Assembly: GCA_937127125.1 (NCBI GenBank)
Contig: CAKZLO010000062.1
Location: forward strand, 26,852-90,851
From: an uncultured Ardenticatenia bacterium
GTDB lineage: Bacteria > Chloroflexota > Anaerolineae > 4572-78 > NAK82
DNA length: 64,000 nt
Direction: 5' to 3'
A program made the translations under genes and the position numbers. Below, one piece after another: positions 33,355-42,927 of this stretch; within the stretch, counting starts at the first letter, position 1, and each line of letters begins with the position of its first letter. Under the pieces are notes generated by a model. It did not search any database. It had not been told where the DNA came from and saw only the letters and a list, made by a program, of their open reading frames with translations.

Positions 33355-34301
33355 TCGTACACCTCCCGGAAACGATGCATTATGGCGCGACTGATCAAAT
33401 TGAGTATCAAGGTCATCAGAAACAAAACTAGTCCGATGGCAAAAAGGCTGTCATAGTCGATCGAGTCATAACTTAGATCGCCACCGCTGATGCGCACGAT
33501 GTGGCCAGTCATCGTTTCAGCAGCTCTGAAAGGGTTGAAAGTGAAAGCAGGACCAGCCCCTGCTGCGATGGCGACGATCATTGTCTCGCCCACTGCCCGC
33601 GATATGGCCAGAATGAATGCCGCGGTGATGCCTGATAAGGCTGCAGGGACGACCACTTGTACCGCTGTCTCCAGACGAGTAGCACCCAGAGCATAGGCTG
33701 CCTCCCGCAACGAGCGCGGTACAGCGCTCAGCGCGTCCTCGCTCATCGAGCTCACCAGCGGGAGGATCAAGATCCCCATCACTAAGCCAGCTGAAGCAGT
33801 ATTGTAGATCTCCACGATGTCTCGACCAAAGATGTAGCGGAGCAAAGGGGTCATAAAGGTGAGCGCAAAATATCCATATACCACGGTCGGGATGCCCGCC
33901 AGAATCTCGAGAATGGGTTTGAGCACATTGCGCACCCCACTTGAAGCATATTCACTCAGGTAAATTGCCGACGCTAGCCCCAATGGTAGTGCGACCATCA
34001 TAGCAAATGTGGTGGTCATCATAGTGGCATTCACTAAGGGCCAGATACCAAACTCTCCTACTGCTGGTATCCAGCTGGTAGTAGTGAGGAATTCTAGAAG
34101 ATCCACTTCGGGTGACCTGAAGAACAACCACGATTCAGTTCCCAGTACGTATACGATGCCAATCGTGGTTAGAATGGAGACTGCACCACAGGCAAAGAGA
34201 AATGTCTGGATGAGGACCTCAAGTGGGCGACGTTTCTTACGCAATTCAGGTGGCGCAGTAGTGCGGCGCACTAGAGCCCTGGCAGAAGTAGCAGTTGCCA
34301 A
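33351..34301 (-). CDS. pstC: Phosphate ABC transporter permease PstC
   Basis: A 316-residue permease with six spans. Motifs: [57 protein letters not shown] loop [18 protein letters not shown] and [19 protein letters not shown]. The start is a TTG at 34301 with GAGAGGGGGG 8 nt upstream; no ATG or GTG fits better. It follows pstS after a hairpin-rich gap of about 100 bp and overlaps pstA by 4 bp. Confidence 0.94.
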   Translation of the reverse strand: MATATSARALVRRTTAPPELRKKRRPLEVLIQTFLFACGAVSILTTIGIVYVLGTESWLFFRSPEVDLLEFLTTTSWIPAVGEFGIWPLVNATMMTTTFAMMVALPLGLASAIYLSEYASSGVRNVLKPILEILAGIPTVVYGYFALTFMTPLLRYIFGRDIVEIYNTASAGLVMGILILPLVSSMSEDALSAVPRSLREAAYALGATRLETAVQVVVPAALSGITAAFILAISRAVGETMIVAIAAGAGPAFTFNPFRAAETMTGHIVRISGGDLSYDSIDYDSLFAIGLVLFLMTLILNLISRAIMHRFREVYE

Positions 34302-34343
34302 TGGAAATCCCCCCTCTCTGTTTTTACGTATTCTGAGATAGGT

Positions 34344-34411
34344 AGGGGAGGGGTGGCCGTCCCCTCCCCTTTTTTCGATCGATATCCGCTCTCAGTGAGT
34401 TTACCTCACTG
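34344..34411 (-). terminator. Hairpins between pstS and pstC
   Basis: AGGGGAGGGG (34344-34353) pairs perfectly with CCCCTCCCCT (34361-34370) over a 7-nt loop. CAGTGAG (34393-34399) pairs with CTCACTG (34405-34411), overlapping the pstS stop. On the minus strand the large stem is not followed by U residues, so it should mark or protect the pstS mRNA end rather than stop all transcription; on the plus strand a run of T follows it. Confidence 0.65.
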
Positions 34412-35614
34412 ACCCATTGCATCGAGCCATGCAAGTCTAGATTGGTTGAGCGTCTCAGCTCCTAGCGGGAAGTAACCGACACTCTTGATCTCCTCATTGA
34501 CATAGGTGAGGTAGAAGTTTATGAAAGCTGCTACCTGTGGCTTTTCGGTCATAATCCTGCCGGTTGAGTACAGGAAGAGCGGACGTGCTAACGGATACTC
34601 GCCAGCCTCCACGGTTACTTCATCTGGCGCGATGCCATTGATGGAGAGCACGTTTAGCTTGTCAGTGTTTTCCTGATAGTAGGCGTATCCGAAGTAGCCG
34701 ATGGCATATTTGCTGCCCATAACGCCCTGCACAAGCACATTATCGTCCTCGCTAAGCTGCAGGTTAGCTGCTTTTAGGATACGCTCTTTGCCTGCATCCT
34801 TGCCATATGTGGCATTCATCACGTACTCTACGAAGAAGTCGAATGTGCCGCTATCAGTGCCTGGGCTGAACCGCTTAATATCCTCGTTGGGCCAGCTCGG
34901 GTCGACTTCCGACCATTTTTGTACCTCGTCCGAGAAGATCTTGGCGAGCTGCTCCAGCGTGAGGTTGGTCAGGAAATCATTCTCTTTGCTCACAACTACA
35001 GCCAAACCATCAGTACCAACACGGAACTCAACTGGCTCGCGACCTATAGCGCGGCAGCTCTCCACCTCGCTATGTTTGATCGGGCGGCTAGCGTTTGCGA
35101 TATCGGTTTCGCCGGACTTGCAGAAGCGCTCGAAGCCAGCACCACTGCCGATGCTGTCAATCGTGATGCTACCTTGATATCCTTCATCCTTAAAACGCTC
35201 GGCCATACGCTCGGACAGTGGAAAGACTGTGGAGCTACCCGCACTAATAATATCGCCTGTGACAGTCAACGGGTCAACCTCAGGCAAAGTCACACCCTTT
35301 GCCATAAGCTCGGCATATCGTTTGGCTTTTTCGGCTGGAGGGAGGTAGATGACCCAACCCGGTTCCAGGCTGTTAGCATCGCTGATGGGGCTGATGTTCT
35401 TGTCCAGCCGTGCCATACGGTTGTTATAGTAAACGATCGCGGTGTACAACATTTTGTCGCCATACTGCTTCTCAGCGATCATCGCCAGGGTGTCCCCCGC
35501 CTGCACGGTGTACTGGGTACCCTCTTCTTGGAATGGAGGAGCAGCAATGCCCGCGGTCGGCAACAATGCCAAGAGCGTTATGACTGTGACAGCAAGAACG
35601 AACAGTTTACTCAT
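34406..35614 (-). CDS. pstS: Phosphate-binding protein PstS with N-terminal LysM domain
   Basis: A 402-residue secreted protein. The signal peptide ends GIAAPPFQ with no lipobox cysteine. Residues 33-95 are LysM-like (QYTVQAGDTLAMIAEKQYGD, LEPGWVIYLPP) with the same IVYYNN insertion as the branched-chain binding protein at 15174. Residues 115-400 are PstS: ISAGSSTVFPLSERMAERF, DSIGSGAGFERFCKSGETDI, SPGTDSGTFDFFVEYV. Ligand Ser, Thr, Asp and Arg positions appear kept. LysM may replace the lipid anchor. First gene of pstSCAB-phoU, preceded by a PHO-box array; AGAGGAGAG precedes the ATG. Confidence 0.95.
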   Translation of the reverse strand: MSKLFVLAVTVITLLALLPTAGIAAPPFQEEGTQYTVQAGDTLAMIAEKQYGDKMLYTAIVYYNNRMARLDKNISPISDANSLEPGWVIYLPPAEKAKRYAELMAKGVTLPEVDPLTVTGDIISAGSSTVFPLSERMAERFKDEGYQGSITIDSIGSGAGFERFCKSGETDIANASRPIKHSEVESCRAIGREPVEFRVGTDGLAVVVSKENDFLTNLTLEQLAKIFSDEVQKWSEVDPSWPNEDIKRFSPGTDSGTFDFFVEYVMNATYGKDAGKERILKAANLQLSEDDNVLVQGVMGSKYAIGYFGYAYYQENTDKLNVLSINGIAPDEVTVEAGEYPLARPLFLYSTGRIMTEKPQVAAFINFYLTYVNEEIKSVGYFPLGAETLNQSRLAWLDAMGQ

Positions 35615-35699
35615 CTCGTTATCTCTCCTCTAGCTCTTCTAGATATTGGTTTGGTATTGCCGTTGCCACAGCAATCCACTCACTACTTTACTATGTTGC

Positions 35700-35749
35700 G
35701 TTTAATAACCCTTCAATTAAATGTTAAGCAAATGTTAATAGTATGTTAA
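35700..35749 (-). promoter_or_regulatory. PHO-box array upstream of pstS
   Basis: On the minus strand TTAACA occurs at 35744-35749, 35733-35738 and 35722-35727, exactly 11 bp apart. Two weaker units in phase lie at 35711-35716 and 35700-35705. Direct TTAACA repeats with 11-bp spacing are the binding pattern of PhoP-type response regulators, and the phoP-phoR pair lies directly upstream. Confidence 0.8.
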
Positions 35750-35856
35750 TGGTAGGTTAGTTCACCGAGGGATGAAGCGGGACACAGCAAACACTGGTAG
35801 ATTGAGTATAGAATCTCATAGGCTCAGGCAAAGCCATTTTGGGCAGACAGGGCGAG

Positions 35857-37218
35857 CTAGGCAATATTCTCGGCAGGGAGAAGAGTGAAGAAAAAGGTGC
35901 TACCACTTCCTTCAACGGACTCGGCCCAAATGCGTCCGCCATGCGACTGAACAATGTGACGTGCGATCGCTAGGCCCAAACCAGTGCCTCCGCCACTCCG
36001 TGCGCGGTCAGCCTTGTAAAAGCGCTCGAAGATACGGGGCAGGTCCTCATTGGAGATGCCCACCCCAGTATCTTGCACTGCCAAGAGCACTTCGTTGTCG
36101 TGCCATTCTGCCCACAGGGTTATCTTCCCACCCTTCGGGGTAAACTTGATTGCATTGTGCACCAAGTTGCCTACCACCTGTCGTGCCCGCTCCGCATCAG
36201 CCAACACTGCCGGCAGGTCATCCGGCAGATGCACGGTCAATTCCAAGCCAGCTCGTTCGGCCTGTGCACGCAATCTCTCAACTGCTGGCAAGACAATATC
36301 GGCTAACTTGGTAGGAGCAAGCCGTATGGGCACTCGGCCGGATTCGGTGCGGGACAGCTCCAGCAGCTCTTCTACAATTTGTGTCATCGTGTCCACTTCG
36401 GCCTCTATGCGGTCCAGAAATCGTCTTGCTGCTGGAGGATCATCCAAAGCACCATCTCGCAGGGTATCCACGAGAGCCTTGAGGGAGGCCAACGGCGTGC
36501 GCAGCTCATGCGATACATTGCTGATGAAATCACGTCGCACAGTCTGCAGGTGGCGCAGATGGGTCACATCTTGCAAGACAACCAAACAATGTATCCTTTC
36601 CTTTCGTTGTAGGGGTATGAGAGAAGCGCGCAGCGCGATGCCCCTTTGGTCAATCTCTACACCAAGTGTACTTTCCGTAGCGCGTCCGCGACAACTGCGC
36701 TCATGCTCAATCAGTGTGTGATCACGTACCACTTGAGCGAAAGTCTTGCCGAGGGCATCCGTGATTTCTGTGTCGAACATATGTGCAGCAGCCCGATTGA
36801 GGAACTCTATGCATCCTTCTTCGTTCACGAGGATTACACCCTCTGAAATATGCTCTAACACAGCAGCTCGATCGACACACTGTTGTGCCGCGACTTGCAA
36901 CTGGTGCTGCAGATGTTCCGCCGCTTTGTTGAAAGCATCCACATATTGTTCCACACCACTGTGTCTTTCCGGCAGCAGTCGTGCCTCCCCATCTCCTCCA
37001 GCTAGGCGCTGCATCACACGTGCCACGCGCTGCATCAGATACACATGTTGGCGGGAGATCAATATCGCCATAGTAACTATGCAAAGGACCTGGATCAGGG
37101 TGACCAGCGCGACCGCAAGACGCAAATGAGAGGGTGCCACCGCTGCAATGCCTGCCATCATTATGAGCACCACTGCTATGAAGGGCAACACATAGCGCCA
37201 CACAACTGGGGTGAACAT
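35857..37218 (-). CDS. phoR: Phosphate sensor histidine kinase PhoR
   Basis: A 453-residue membrane kinase. Two spans (about 8-28 and 33-55) are separated by almost no outer loop, so it does not sense phosphate directly but presumably through PstSCAB-PhoU. A HAMP-like linker (60-110) and PAS domain (about 118-220, VLEHISEGVILVNEEGCIEF) follow. The H box is FISNVSHELRTPLASL near 235, with N box NLVHNAIKFTPKGG, G1 DTGVGI and G2 GGTGLGLAIARHIV. Start directly after the phoP stop. The PHO-box array lies just past its 3' end. Confidence 0.93.
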   Translation of the reverse strand: MFTPVVWRYVLPFIAVVLIMMAGIAAVAPSHLRLAVALVTLIQVLCIVTMAILISRQHVYLMQRVARVMQRLAGGDGEARLLPERHSGVEQYVDAFNKAAEHLQHQLQVAAQQCVDRAAVLEHISEGVILVNEEGCIEFLNRAAAHMFDTEITDALGKTFAQVVRDHTLIEHERSCRGRATESTLGVEIDQRGIALRASLIPLQRKERIHCLVVLQDVTHLRHLQTVRRDFISNVSHELRTPLASLKALVDTLRDGALDDPPAARRFLDRIEAEVDTMTQIVEELLELSRTESGRVPIRLAPTKLADIVLPAVERLRAQAERAGLELTVHLPDDLPAVLADAERARQVVGNLVHNAIKFTPKGGKITLWAEWHDNEVLLAVQDTGVGISNEDLPRIFERFYKADRARSGGGTGLGLAIARHIVQSHGGRIWAESVEGSGSTFFFTLLPAENIA

Positions 37219-37220
37219 AT

Positions 37221-37994
37221 CTATCCCTCGAAACGGTAGCCGATGCCACGCACGGTCACAATGCGTTCTGGGTGAGATGGATCTGCTTCAATCTTCTCAC
37301 GCAGCCATCGCACATGAACGTCCACCGTACGAGTCCCTCCACTATAATCCCATCCCCACACACGTTCCAGGATCAGGTCGCGTGAGAGCACGATGCCTCG
37401 GTGACGAGCGAGAAAAACTAACAAGTCAAATTCCTTGGGCTTGAGACGTATAGGCAGCTGGTTACGCAGCACTTCACGACGCGCAAGGTCGATCACCAGA
37501 TCATCGAAGGTGAGAGTTTGAGCTCTCGGGATTGACGAAGGTGCGGCGAGCTCTTCTGCGCCCCGGCTGCTTATTTCCTCGCGAATCAGGCGCACACGAC
37601 GCAAGAGCGCTTTGACCCGTGCCAGCAGCTCTCGCATACTAAACGGTTTGGTCATGTAATCGTCTGCACCCACTTCCAGACCGACGATCTTGTCGACCTC
37701 ATCGGCACGTGCCGTCAGCATCAAGACAGGCACGTTCATCTCCTGGCGCAGGATCCGACATACTTCGAGACCGTCCAGGCCAGGCAACATAAGATCCAGG
37801 ATAATTACGTCGGGTTGCTGGGCACGTGCCAACTGCAGAGCTTGGTGACCGTTGGTGGCAGTGAGGACAGCATAGCCCTGACGCGTCAGGTTGTACTCCA
37901 GCGTTTCCAACAGCACTGGCTCGTCCTCAACAACTAGTACCTTGGGTTTTTCTGCTTCTGCTGTCGACTTGACTGCTGGGTCGTTACCTAGCAT
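37221..37994 (-). CDS. phoP: Response regulator PhoP/PhoB family
   Basis: A 257-residue OmpR/PhoB-type regulator. The receiver (18-135) has the acidic pair in VVEDEP, phospho-acceptor Asp in [12 protein letters not shown], Thr in LMLTAR and Lys in YMTKPF. A linker of about 30 residues is longer than usual. The winged-helix domain has [20 protein letters not shown] and [14 protein letters not shown], then GIGYRFEG. It should bind the TTAACA repeats before pstS. It lies 12 bp after uvrC and 2 bp before phoR. Confidence 0.93.
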   Translation of the reverse strand: MLGNDPAVKSTAEAEKPKVLVVEDEPVLLETLEYNLTRQGYAVLTATNGHQALQLARAQQPDVIILDLMLPGLDGLEVCRILRQEMNVPVLMLTARADEVDKIVGLEVGADDYMTKPFSMRELLARVKALLRRVRLIREEISSRGAEELAAPSSIPRAQTLTFDDLVIDLARREVLRNQLPIRLKPKEFDLLVFLARHRGIVLSRDLILERVWGWDYSGGTRTVDVHVRWLREKIEADPSHPERIVTVRGIGYRFEG

Positions 37995-38006
37995 CTGAAC
38001 ATACTC

Positions 38007-39869
38007 TCAAAGTTGAGACTTAAGTTGCTCCGCCACACGGCGTGTGATACCAGGCAGTGCGGTTAGTTCTTCCAGGCTGGCCTGGCGGATAGCTTCCAAG
38101 GAGCCGAAACGTTCTAGCAGTATCTTTCTACGGCGTGGACCAATGCCTGGTATCTGGTCCAATTGAGACACAATTCCCTGGCGGGTGCGCAAATGTTGGT
38201 GATATGAGAGCGCAAAACGATGTGCTTCGTCACGAATGCGTTGCACAAGGAACAGTGCGGGAGAATTGCGTGGCAGAACAAGGGGTTCCGACTGGCCGGG
38301 CAGGAACAGCTCTTCTTCGCGCTTCGCAAGCCCCACTATGGGCACAGCATCGCGCAACTCGAATTCGTCCAGGACAGCTAACGCTGCATTCAGCTGACCC
38401 TTGCCTCCATCCACAATGATCAAATCGGGCAAAATGTTCCAGCTTGTTTGACTCTTACGGCGTGTGCCGGGCTCAGGTTGTCCTTCATAGGCACTGTCCT
38501 GCAGGCGTCGGAAACGTCGTCGCAATACTTCTTGCATGCTAGCAAAATCGTCTTGACCGGGAACGTTTTGAATTCTGAAGCGGCGATAATCGCTTTTGTG
38601 GGGTGTACCCTTAATAAAAACTACCATACTGGCCACAGTGTAAACACCTTGGAGGGTGCTAACATCGTAGCACTCGATGCGCAGCGGCGGAGCGGGCAGG
38701 TTGAGCGCCTGTTGCAGCTCTGCCAATGCCTCGTTCTGCTTGCCTTCATCAGCTTGCCACTGGTCACGCAGGTGGCGCAAGGTTTCGCTAGCGTTTTCGG
38801 TAGCAATCTTGATCAGCTCGAGTTTCGGTCCACGTCGCGGTACCTTCACCACCACATCCGCGCCGCGCTTGCTGCGCAGCCATTCGCGCACGATCATAAC
38901 TTCGTCTATCTCGTGGGGCAGCAGGATCTCGGGTGGCACCTGGCTCACGGTGTCGTAGAACTGTTTCACGAAGCTGGCCAAAATGGTTTCCTCAGCCTCC
39001 TCGGCAGCGCCGTCCAACACAAAGTACTCGCGTCCGATTAGCCGTCCACCACGAATGAAAAATACCTGCACACATGTATCTCCATTCTGGCGAGCAAATG
39101 CGATTACGTCATGGTCGGCTAGCGCTGAGCTGACTACGGTCTGCTTCTGCGCAATATGTTCTATGGCAGCGATTTGGTCGCGCAAGGTTGCCGCCTTCTC
39201 AAAATCTAAGGCCTCTGCGGCCGCCTGCATCTGGTTGCGCAGCTTCTCCAGTACAGCGTCCACACGACCGGACAAAAAATCGCACAGACCCTCGATAATG
39301 GCACGATATTCCTCTTGGCTCACAGCTCCAATACACGGCCCGGCACAACGCCCAATGTGATAATAAAGACAAGGACGCTCATCCTTGCCTGTGATGGTGC
39401 GCGTGCAGGTAAGATAGGGAAAGATTTTACGTACCAAGTCAAGTGTCTGATAAGCAGCAGAGGCCATCGTGTACGGACCGAAATAACGAGCGCCATCTTG
39501 CGCTATATGGCGAGTGGTCGTAACTCGCGGAAAAGGATCCTGCCAGTGCACCTTGATATAGGGATAACGTTTGTCATCTTTTAGGCGCACATTAAAACGA
39601 GGTTGGTGCTGCTTGATGAGGGTGTTCTCCAGCAGGAGTGCTTCCAGCTCGCTGCGCGAGACAATAAATTCCACATCAGCGACCTCGGCAACCAGGCGGC
39701 GAATTTTGGGTGTGTGCTGTGCAGAGTCGTGGAAGTAAGAACGCACACGCGCACGCAAGTTGACCGCCTTGCCGACGTAGATCACCTTTTCCAGAGCGTT
39801 CTTGAAGATATAGACACCTGGTTTGGGTGGCAGGCTCTTGAGTTTGGCTTCCAGTTCGTCTCGTGTCAT
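38007..39869 (-). CDS. uvrC: Excinuclease ABC subunit C (UvrC)
   Basis: A 620-residue repair nuclease that makes both incisions around DNA lesions. The GIY-YIG domain is at 10-95 (KPGVYIFKN, VIYVGKAVNLRARVRSYFH). Cysteines in CTRTITGKDERPC and CLYYHIGRCAGPC have spacing 12, 8 and 4, the same as the four reported to bind a 4Fe-4S cluster in E. coli UvrC. A UVR motif (EKLRNQMQAAAEALDFEKAA), RNase H-like domain (IECYDVSTLQG) and C-terminal helix-hairpin-helix pair (IPGIGPRRRKILL) follow. ATG 39869 has GAGGGAAG upstream and overlaps the preceding stop by 4 bp. Confidence 0.96.
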   Translation of the reverse strand: MTRDELEAKLKSLPPKPGVYIFKNALEKVIYVGKAVNLRARVRSYFHDSAQHTPKIRRLVAEVADVEFIVSRSELEALLLENTLIKQHQPRFNVRLKDDKRYPYIKVHWQDPFPRVTTTRHIAQDGARYFGPYTMASAAYQTLDLVRKIFPYLTCTRTITGKDERPCLYYHIGRCAGPCIGAVSQEEYRAIIEGLCDFLSGRVDAVLEKLRNQMQAAAEALDFEKAATLRDQIAAIEHIAQKQTVVSSALADHDVIAFARQNGDTCVQVFFIRGGRLIGREYFVLDGAAEEAEETILASFVKQFYDTVSQVPPEILLPHEIDEVMIVREWLRSKRGADVVVKVPRRGPKLELIKIATENASETLRHLRDQWQADEGKQNEALAELQQALNLPAPPLRIECYDVSTLQGVYTVASMVVFIKGTPHKSDYRRFRIQNVPGQDDFASMQEVLRRRFRRLQDSAYEGQPEPGTRRKSQTSWNILPDLIIVDGGKGQLNAALAVLDEFELRDAVPIVGLAKREEELFLPGQSEPLVLPRNSPALFLVQRIRDEAHRFALSYHQHLRTRQGIVSQLDQIPGIGPRRRKILLERFGSLEAIRQASLEELTALPGITRRVAEQLKSQL

Positions 39870-42571
39870 ACTTCCCTCGGCCTTAATTGCACAGGTCGTG
39901 GTAAACCGCGCACATAGCCCCATACAAGGCCGGTGCCGGCATCTGCGCGAATGACTGCCATGGTTATCAGAGCCAAGCTGATCTCAGGCGAATAGGCCAA
40001 GTAGACAGGCGACCAGCACGGACGAAACTTTTCTTTGAAGGAACGCGACCCCTTATGTCGATTAACTCGAGCGATATGTTCGCGCAAGTAGTGAAGTGCC
40101 CAACTATCTTGTGTTTCCTCAAACGCTTCCTTCTCGTGATCGAGGGCCACCATCCCCAAGTTAAAGCACTGATAGCCGGCACCTTGCGCCCACTGCACCA
40201 TGTGAACGAACAGATACTCCAACAATCCACCAGGCACATCGTGGCGATGGCGTACCATGTCCACCCCCACTTCGGCGCGCTCGCATCCTGTCACCAAGTT
40301 AGCGAAAGCAATCACGAATCCCTCACGGGCACGCACGACCGCTGCCGGCGTGTTACGCAAGTACTTTTCATCAAACCATCCTAGCGAGAAGCTCTTCTCA
40401 CTACTCTGGACGGTCATCAACCATTCGTCGCTCACGGCAGCCAGTTCCTGCACAACATTTCGGGGCAGGGGCGGATCAACCACTTCGAATCGGTAGCCTA
40501 AGCTAGCAAGACGGTTCAGTGGCAGGTGCAGCATACTATCGGTGTCTGATTCAAGATCGAAGCTGGACAGGTCGACAAGGGCTTCTTGAGCAACAGGCAA
40601 TAGATGCAATGCGGCAGCACGGTAATGCTCGAGAAAGACAGGGCGCACGAGGTAGAAAGCGGGATACCAGTTGTTGGATGTGCACCATGTGCGGAACGCG
40701 CGCACCGCTTCTGCTACGTTTTCAGATGGCCCAATTGGATCGCCCAATGCCAGCGCTACACGTCCTTTGACGACATAGGGGACTGTTGTTCCATCAAAGT
40801 CGAAGAAGTAGGACTTGTCATCCAACAATGCCAATTGTGCTAGAGGTGTGCGCCCGTACGCATGAACCATTTTGGCGGCGCGCCTGCGCTCAGCAGGTGT
40901 GGCGGGAGGAGTTACAAACAATGGGCGCACAATCACAAGCAATGTGTACGACAAAACTGTTACACCGACTAGGCGTACAGAGGAGACAAAGTATTCAGCG
41001 AAGCTCGTGTTAGGCAGAAGGCCAGCGGCTCCCCTCAGCGAACCCAGCGTCATCAGCGTCTGCCACAGTGCCGTGTCCAGCCCAAGGTCCACATTAAAAA
41101 AGTCCTGCTCTAAGTAGAAGTAACCTAAGGTCCCATACGTGAGCGTGTACAGGATAGCGACACCCAGAGTAACAATACCCTGTTTGAACGTGGGGGGCTG
41201 CAATCTAGCGTGGAAATGGGGATACAGGAAAAACAACCATACCGCTAGTACGCCTGCAGCTATGGCCTCCTCGTAATTCAATCCTTTGAGTAAATGACAG
41301 ACGATCGACGCATCCAGAGTCACCGAGGTAAGAAACCAAGCCAAACGCTTGCGGTGCCACAATCCCCACGCCAGCAACAGCAGGGCAAAACCGGCCAGCG
41401 CGACCAAGAGGTGTCCGCCGTACGTAACACCCAATGGTGAGAACTGGGCTACTAATAATAGCCGTGCAACCCCCGGGGGAGTAAACGCGGACACCATATT
41501 GACCAGGCCCATTAACGCGGTTAGCAACGCAACGGCGCGCACACTGCTGACTTCCGCGCGCGAGTACTCCTCGGCACCAAATGATTTTACGCGGCGCAGC
41601 AGGAAGAAACCAATAAAGAGCGGCAACCAGAGTGACAACCCCCGAAAGGCCAATGTGACCACGGCGGCTTTCTCTGTGGCAACCCCCAGGGAGTTATACA
41701 CCAAGACCATAGCGCCTTCCATTACACCAATGCCCATTGGGGTGGGCGAGACGACCAGAAACAACTCGCCTACCGCAAAACCGGCAACCAATGGACCGAA
41801 CTGGATCGGTTCCTGGAAAGCGCGAAAGAGAGCGTACAAACTGGCCAGGTTGACCAAGTGTGCCGCAAGTGCTACTGCCAGCGTGCGCACCACTCGTTGT
41901 GGATAGGTTACCATAGCCAGGGAGGCATCAATTGCCTCGTTGGCGGTCTTATCTGCCCAATCGCCAGCCAGCCACGCAGGACGCCGCAAGCGCTGTGCCA
42001 GATTGTTGACAATGTGTTGCACCCAGTGCAGGAAACGACGCAGCTGATCGGGTTGCCATACACCCATCAACAGCAACCCTGTCAGAGAAGCGATGAAAAA
42101 CAGCAAAACAGCGGTGCCAAGGATGTGGTAAAACTGCAATGAATGTTGACCGAAGAGATATAGGAGGCCAATCGCGAGCACTACAATGAACGAGCTGAAG
42201 TCGGCCAACAGCACTAACACAGTTCCGGCTGCTGCGCGCACCGGTGATTGTCCACGGCGCGCAGCATCGTCAGCGAAGAGCGCAGCTGTGCTGGCCCCGC
42301 CGCTAGGTGCCACCACAGTCAAAAACCACGAGCTCAACAATACTGGGATTAGCTCGCCAACCCGACTCTCCACCTCAACCGTGTGGAAAGCGGCCTGATA
42401 AAGGGCAGCATAAACAACGAAGAAAAGGGCCTGGAGCAGGGCAGCAGCCAATACCCACTCCCACTGACCCTGCGTTAGAATGTCAAGCAGTTTCTGAATC
42501 TCTGTGAACCGGGTGATCACCAGCCAAACGAAAGCGATGATCAACACCCAGAGGATCCAACGACGTCTCAT
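39866..42571 (-). CDS. MprF-like protein: lipid flippase domain plus DUF2156 acyl/aminoacyl transferase
   Basis: A 901-residue membrane protein. Residues 1-320 match the UPF0104/flippase half of MprF (about eight spans; SSWFLTVVAPSGGASTAALF). Residues 345-545 add further spans. Residues 570-885 match the cytosolic DUF2156 GNAT-like domain (DDKSYFFDFDGTTVPYVVKG, GDPIGPSENVAEAVRAF, RHRHDVPGGLLEYLF). MprF attaches Lys or Ala from aminoacyl-tRNA to phosphatidylglycerol and flips the product, lowering surface charge. Substrate amino acid is not predictable. Coupled by 4-bp overlaps with both the CBM48-like gene before it and uvrC after it. Confidence 0.85.
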   Translation of the reverse strand: MRRRWILWVLIIAFVWLVITRFTEIQKLLDILTQGQWEWVLAAALLQALFFVVYAALYQAAFHTVEVESRVGELIPVLLSSWFLTVVAPSGGASTAALFADDAARRGQSPVRAAAGTVLVLLADFSSFIVVLAIGLLYLFGQHSLQFYHILGTAVLLFFIASLTGLLLMGVWQPDQLRRFLHWVQHIVNNLAQRLRRPAWLAGDWADKTANEAIDASLAMVTYPQRVVRTLAVALAAHLVNLASLYALFRAFQEPIQFGPLVAGFAVGELFLVVSPTPMGIGVMEGAMVLVYNSLGVATEKAAVVTLAFRGLSLWLPLFIGFFLLRRVKSFGAEEYSRAEVSSVRAVALLTALMGLVNMVSAFTPPGVARLLLVAQFSPLGVTYGGHLLVALAGFALLLLAWGLWHRKRLAWFLTSVTLDASIVCHLLKGLNYEEAIAAGVLAVWLFFLYPHFHARLQPPTFKQGIVTLGVAILYTLTYGTLGYFYLEQDFFNVDLGLDTALWQTLMTLGSLRGAAGLLPNTSFAEYFVSSVRLVGVTVLSYTLLVIVRPLFVTPPATPAERRRAAKMVHAYGRTPLAQLALLDDKSYFFDFDGTTVPYVVKGRVALALGDPIGPSENVAEAVRAFRTWCTSNNWYPAFYLVRPVFLEHYRAAALHLLPVAQEALVDLSSFDLESDTDSMLHLPLNRLASLGYRFEVVDPPLPRNVVQELAAVSDEWLMTVQSSEKSFSLGWFDEKYLRNTPAAVVRAREGFVIAFANLVTGCERAEVGVDMVRHRHDVPGGLLEYLFVHMVQWAQGAGYQCFNLGMVALDHEKEAFEETQDSWALHYLREHIARVNRHKGSRSFKEKFRPCWSPVYLAYSPEISLALITMAVIRADAGTGLVWGYVRGLPRPVQLRPREV

Positions 42572-42912
42572 TCTCTGTCCGTTACGTCGTCACGCTCCGC
42601 ACCAGGTAGCTCGGTGAAAAGGACAGAATTCTTGCCACCGTAGGGATTAGGCTCGTAAGCGTCTGCTTCTGGATCATTCATCCAGCGTTCACCATCACAC
42701 AGGTAGCGGAACTCATAACGTCGGCCCGGCTCCAAATCCAACTCGATATACCATTCCCCATTGCTATTACGTTGCATAGGATGAGCAGTAGTATCCCAGC
42801 CGTTGAAATCGCCTACTAAATGGATACGATCGGCCCAAATGCTATGCGGCAACCTGAACTGCACCCTTACGATAATCCCCTGATCGATAGGTATCCACGT
42901 CTTACGGATCAC
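42568..42912 (-). CDS. Small E-set/CBM48-like glycogen-binding domain protein
   Basis: A 114-residue free-standing immunoglobulin-like domain of the isoamylase N-terminal / AMPK-beta type. VHLVGDFNGWD-like IHLVGDFNGWDTTAHPM (31-47), the GEWYIELDLEPGRRYEFRYL stretch and GERWMNDPEAD are diagnostic. Such domains bind alpha-glucans when fused to enzymes. Alone, as here, the role is unknown; a subunit or regulator is possible. It overlaps the MprF-like start by 4 bp, so it is translated with a membrane lipid enzyme rather than with glycogen genes. Confidence 0.8.
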   Translation of the reverse strand: MIRKTWIPIDQGIIVRVQFRLPHSIWADRIHLVGDFNGWDTTAHPMQRNSNGEWYIELDLEPGRRYEFRYLCDGERWMNDPEADAYEPNPYGGKNSVLFTELPGAERDDVTDRE

Positions 42913-42927
42913 AGTGTTCCCCCCAAA

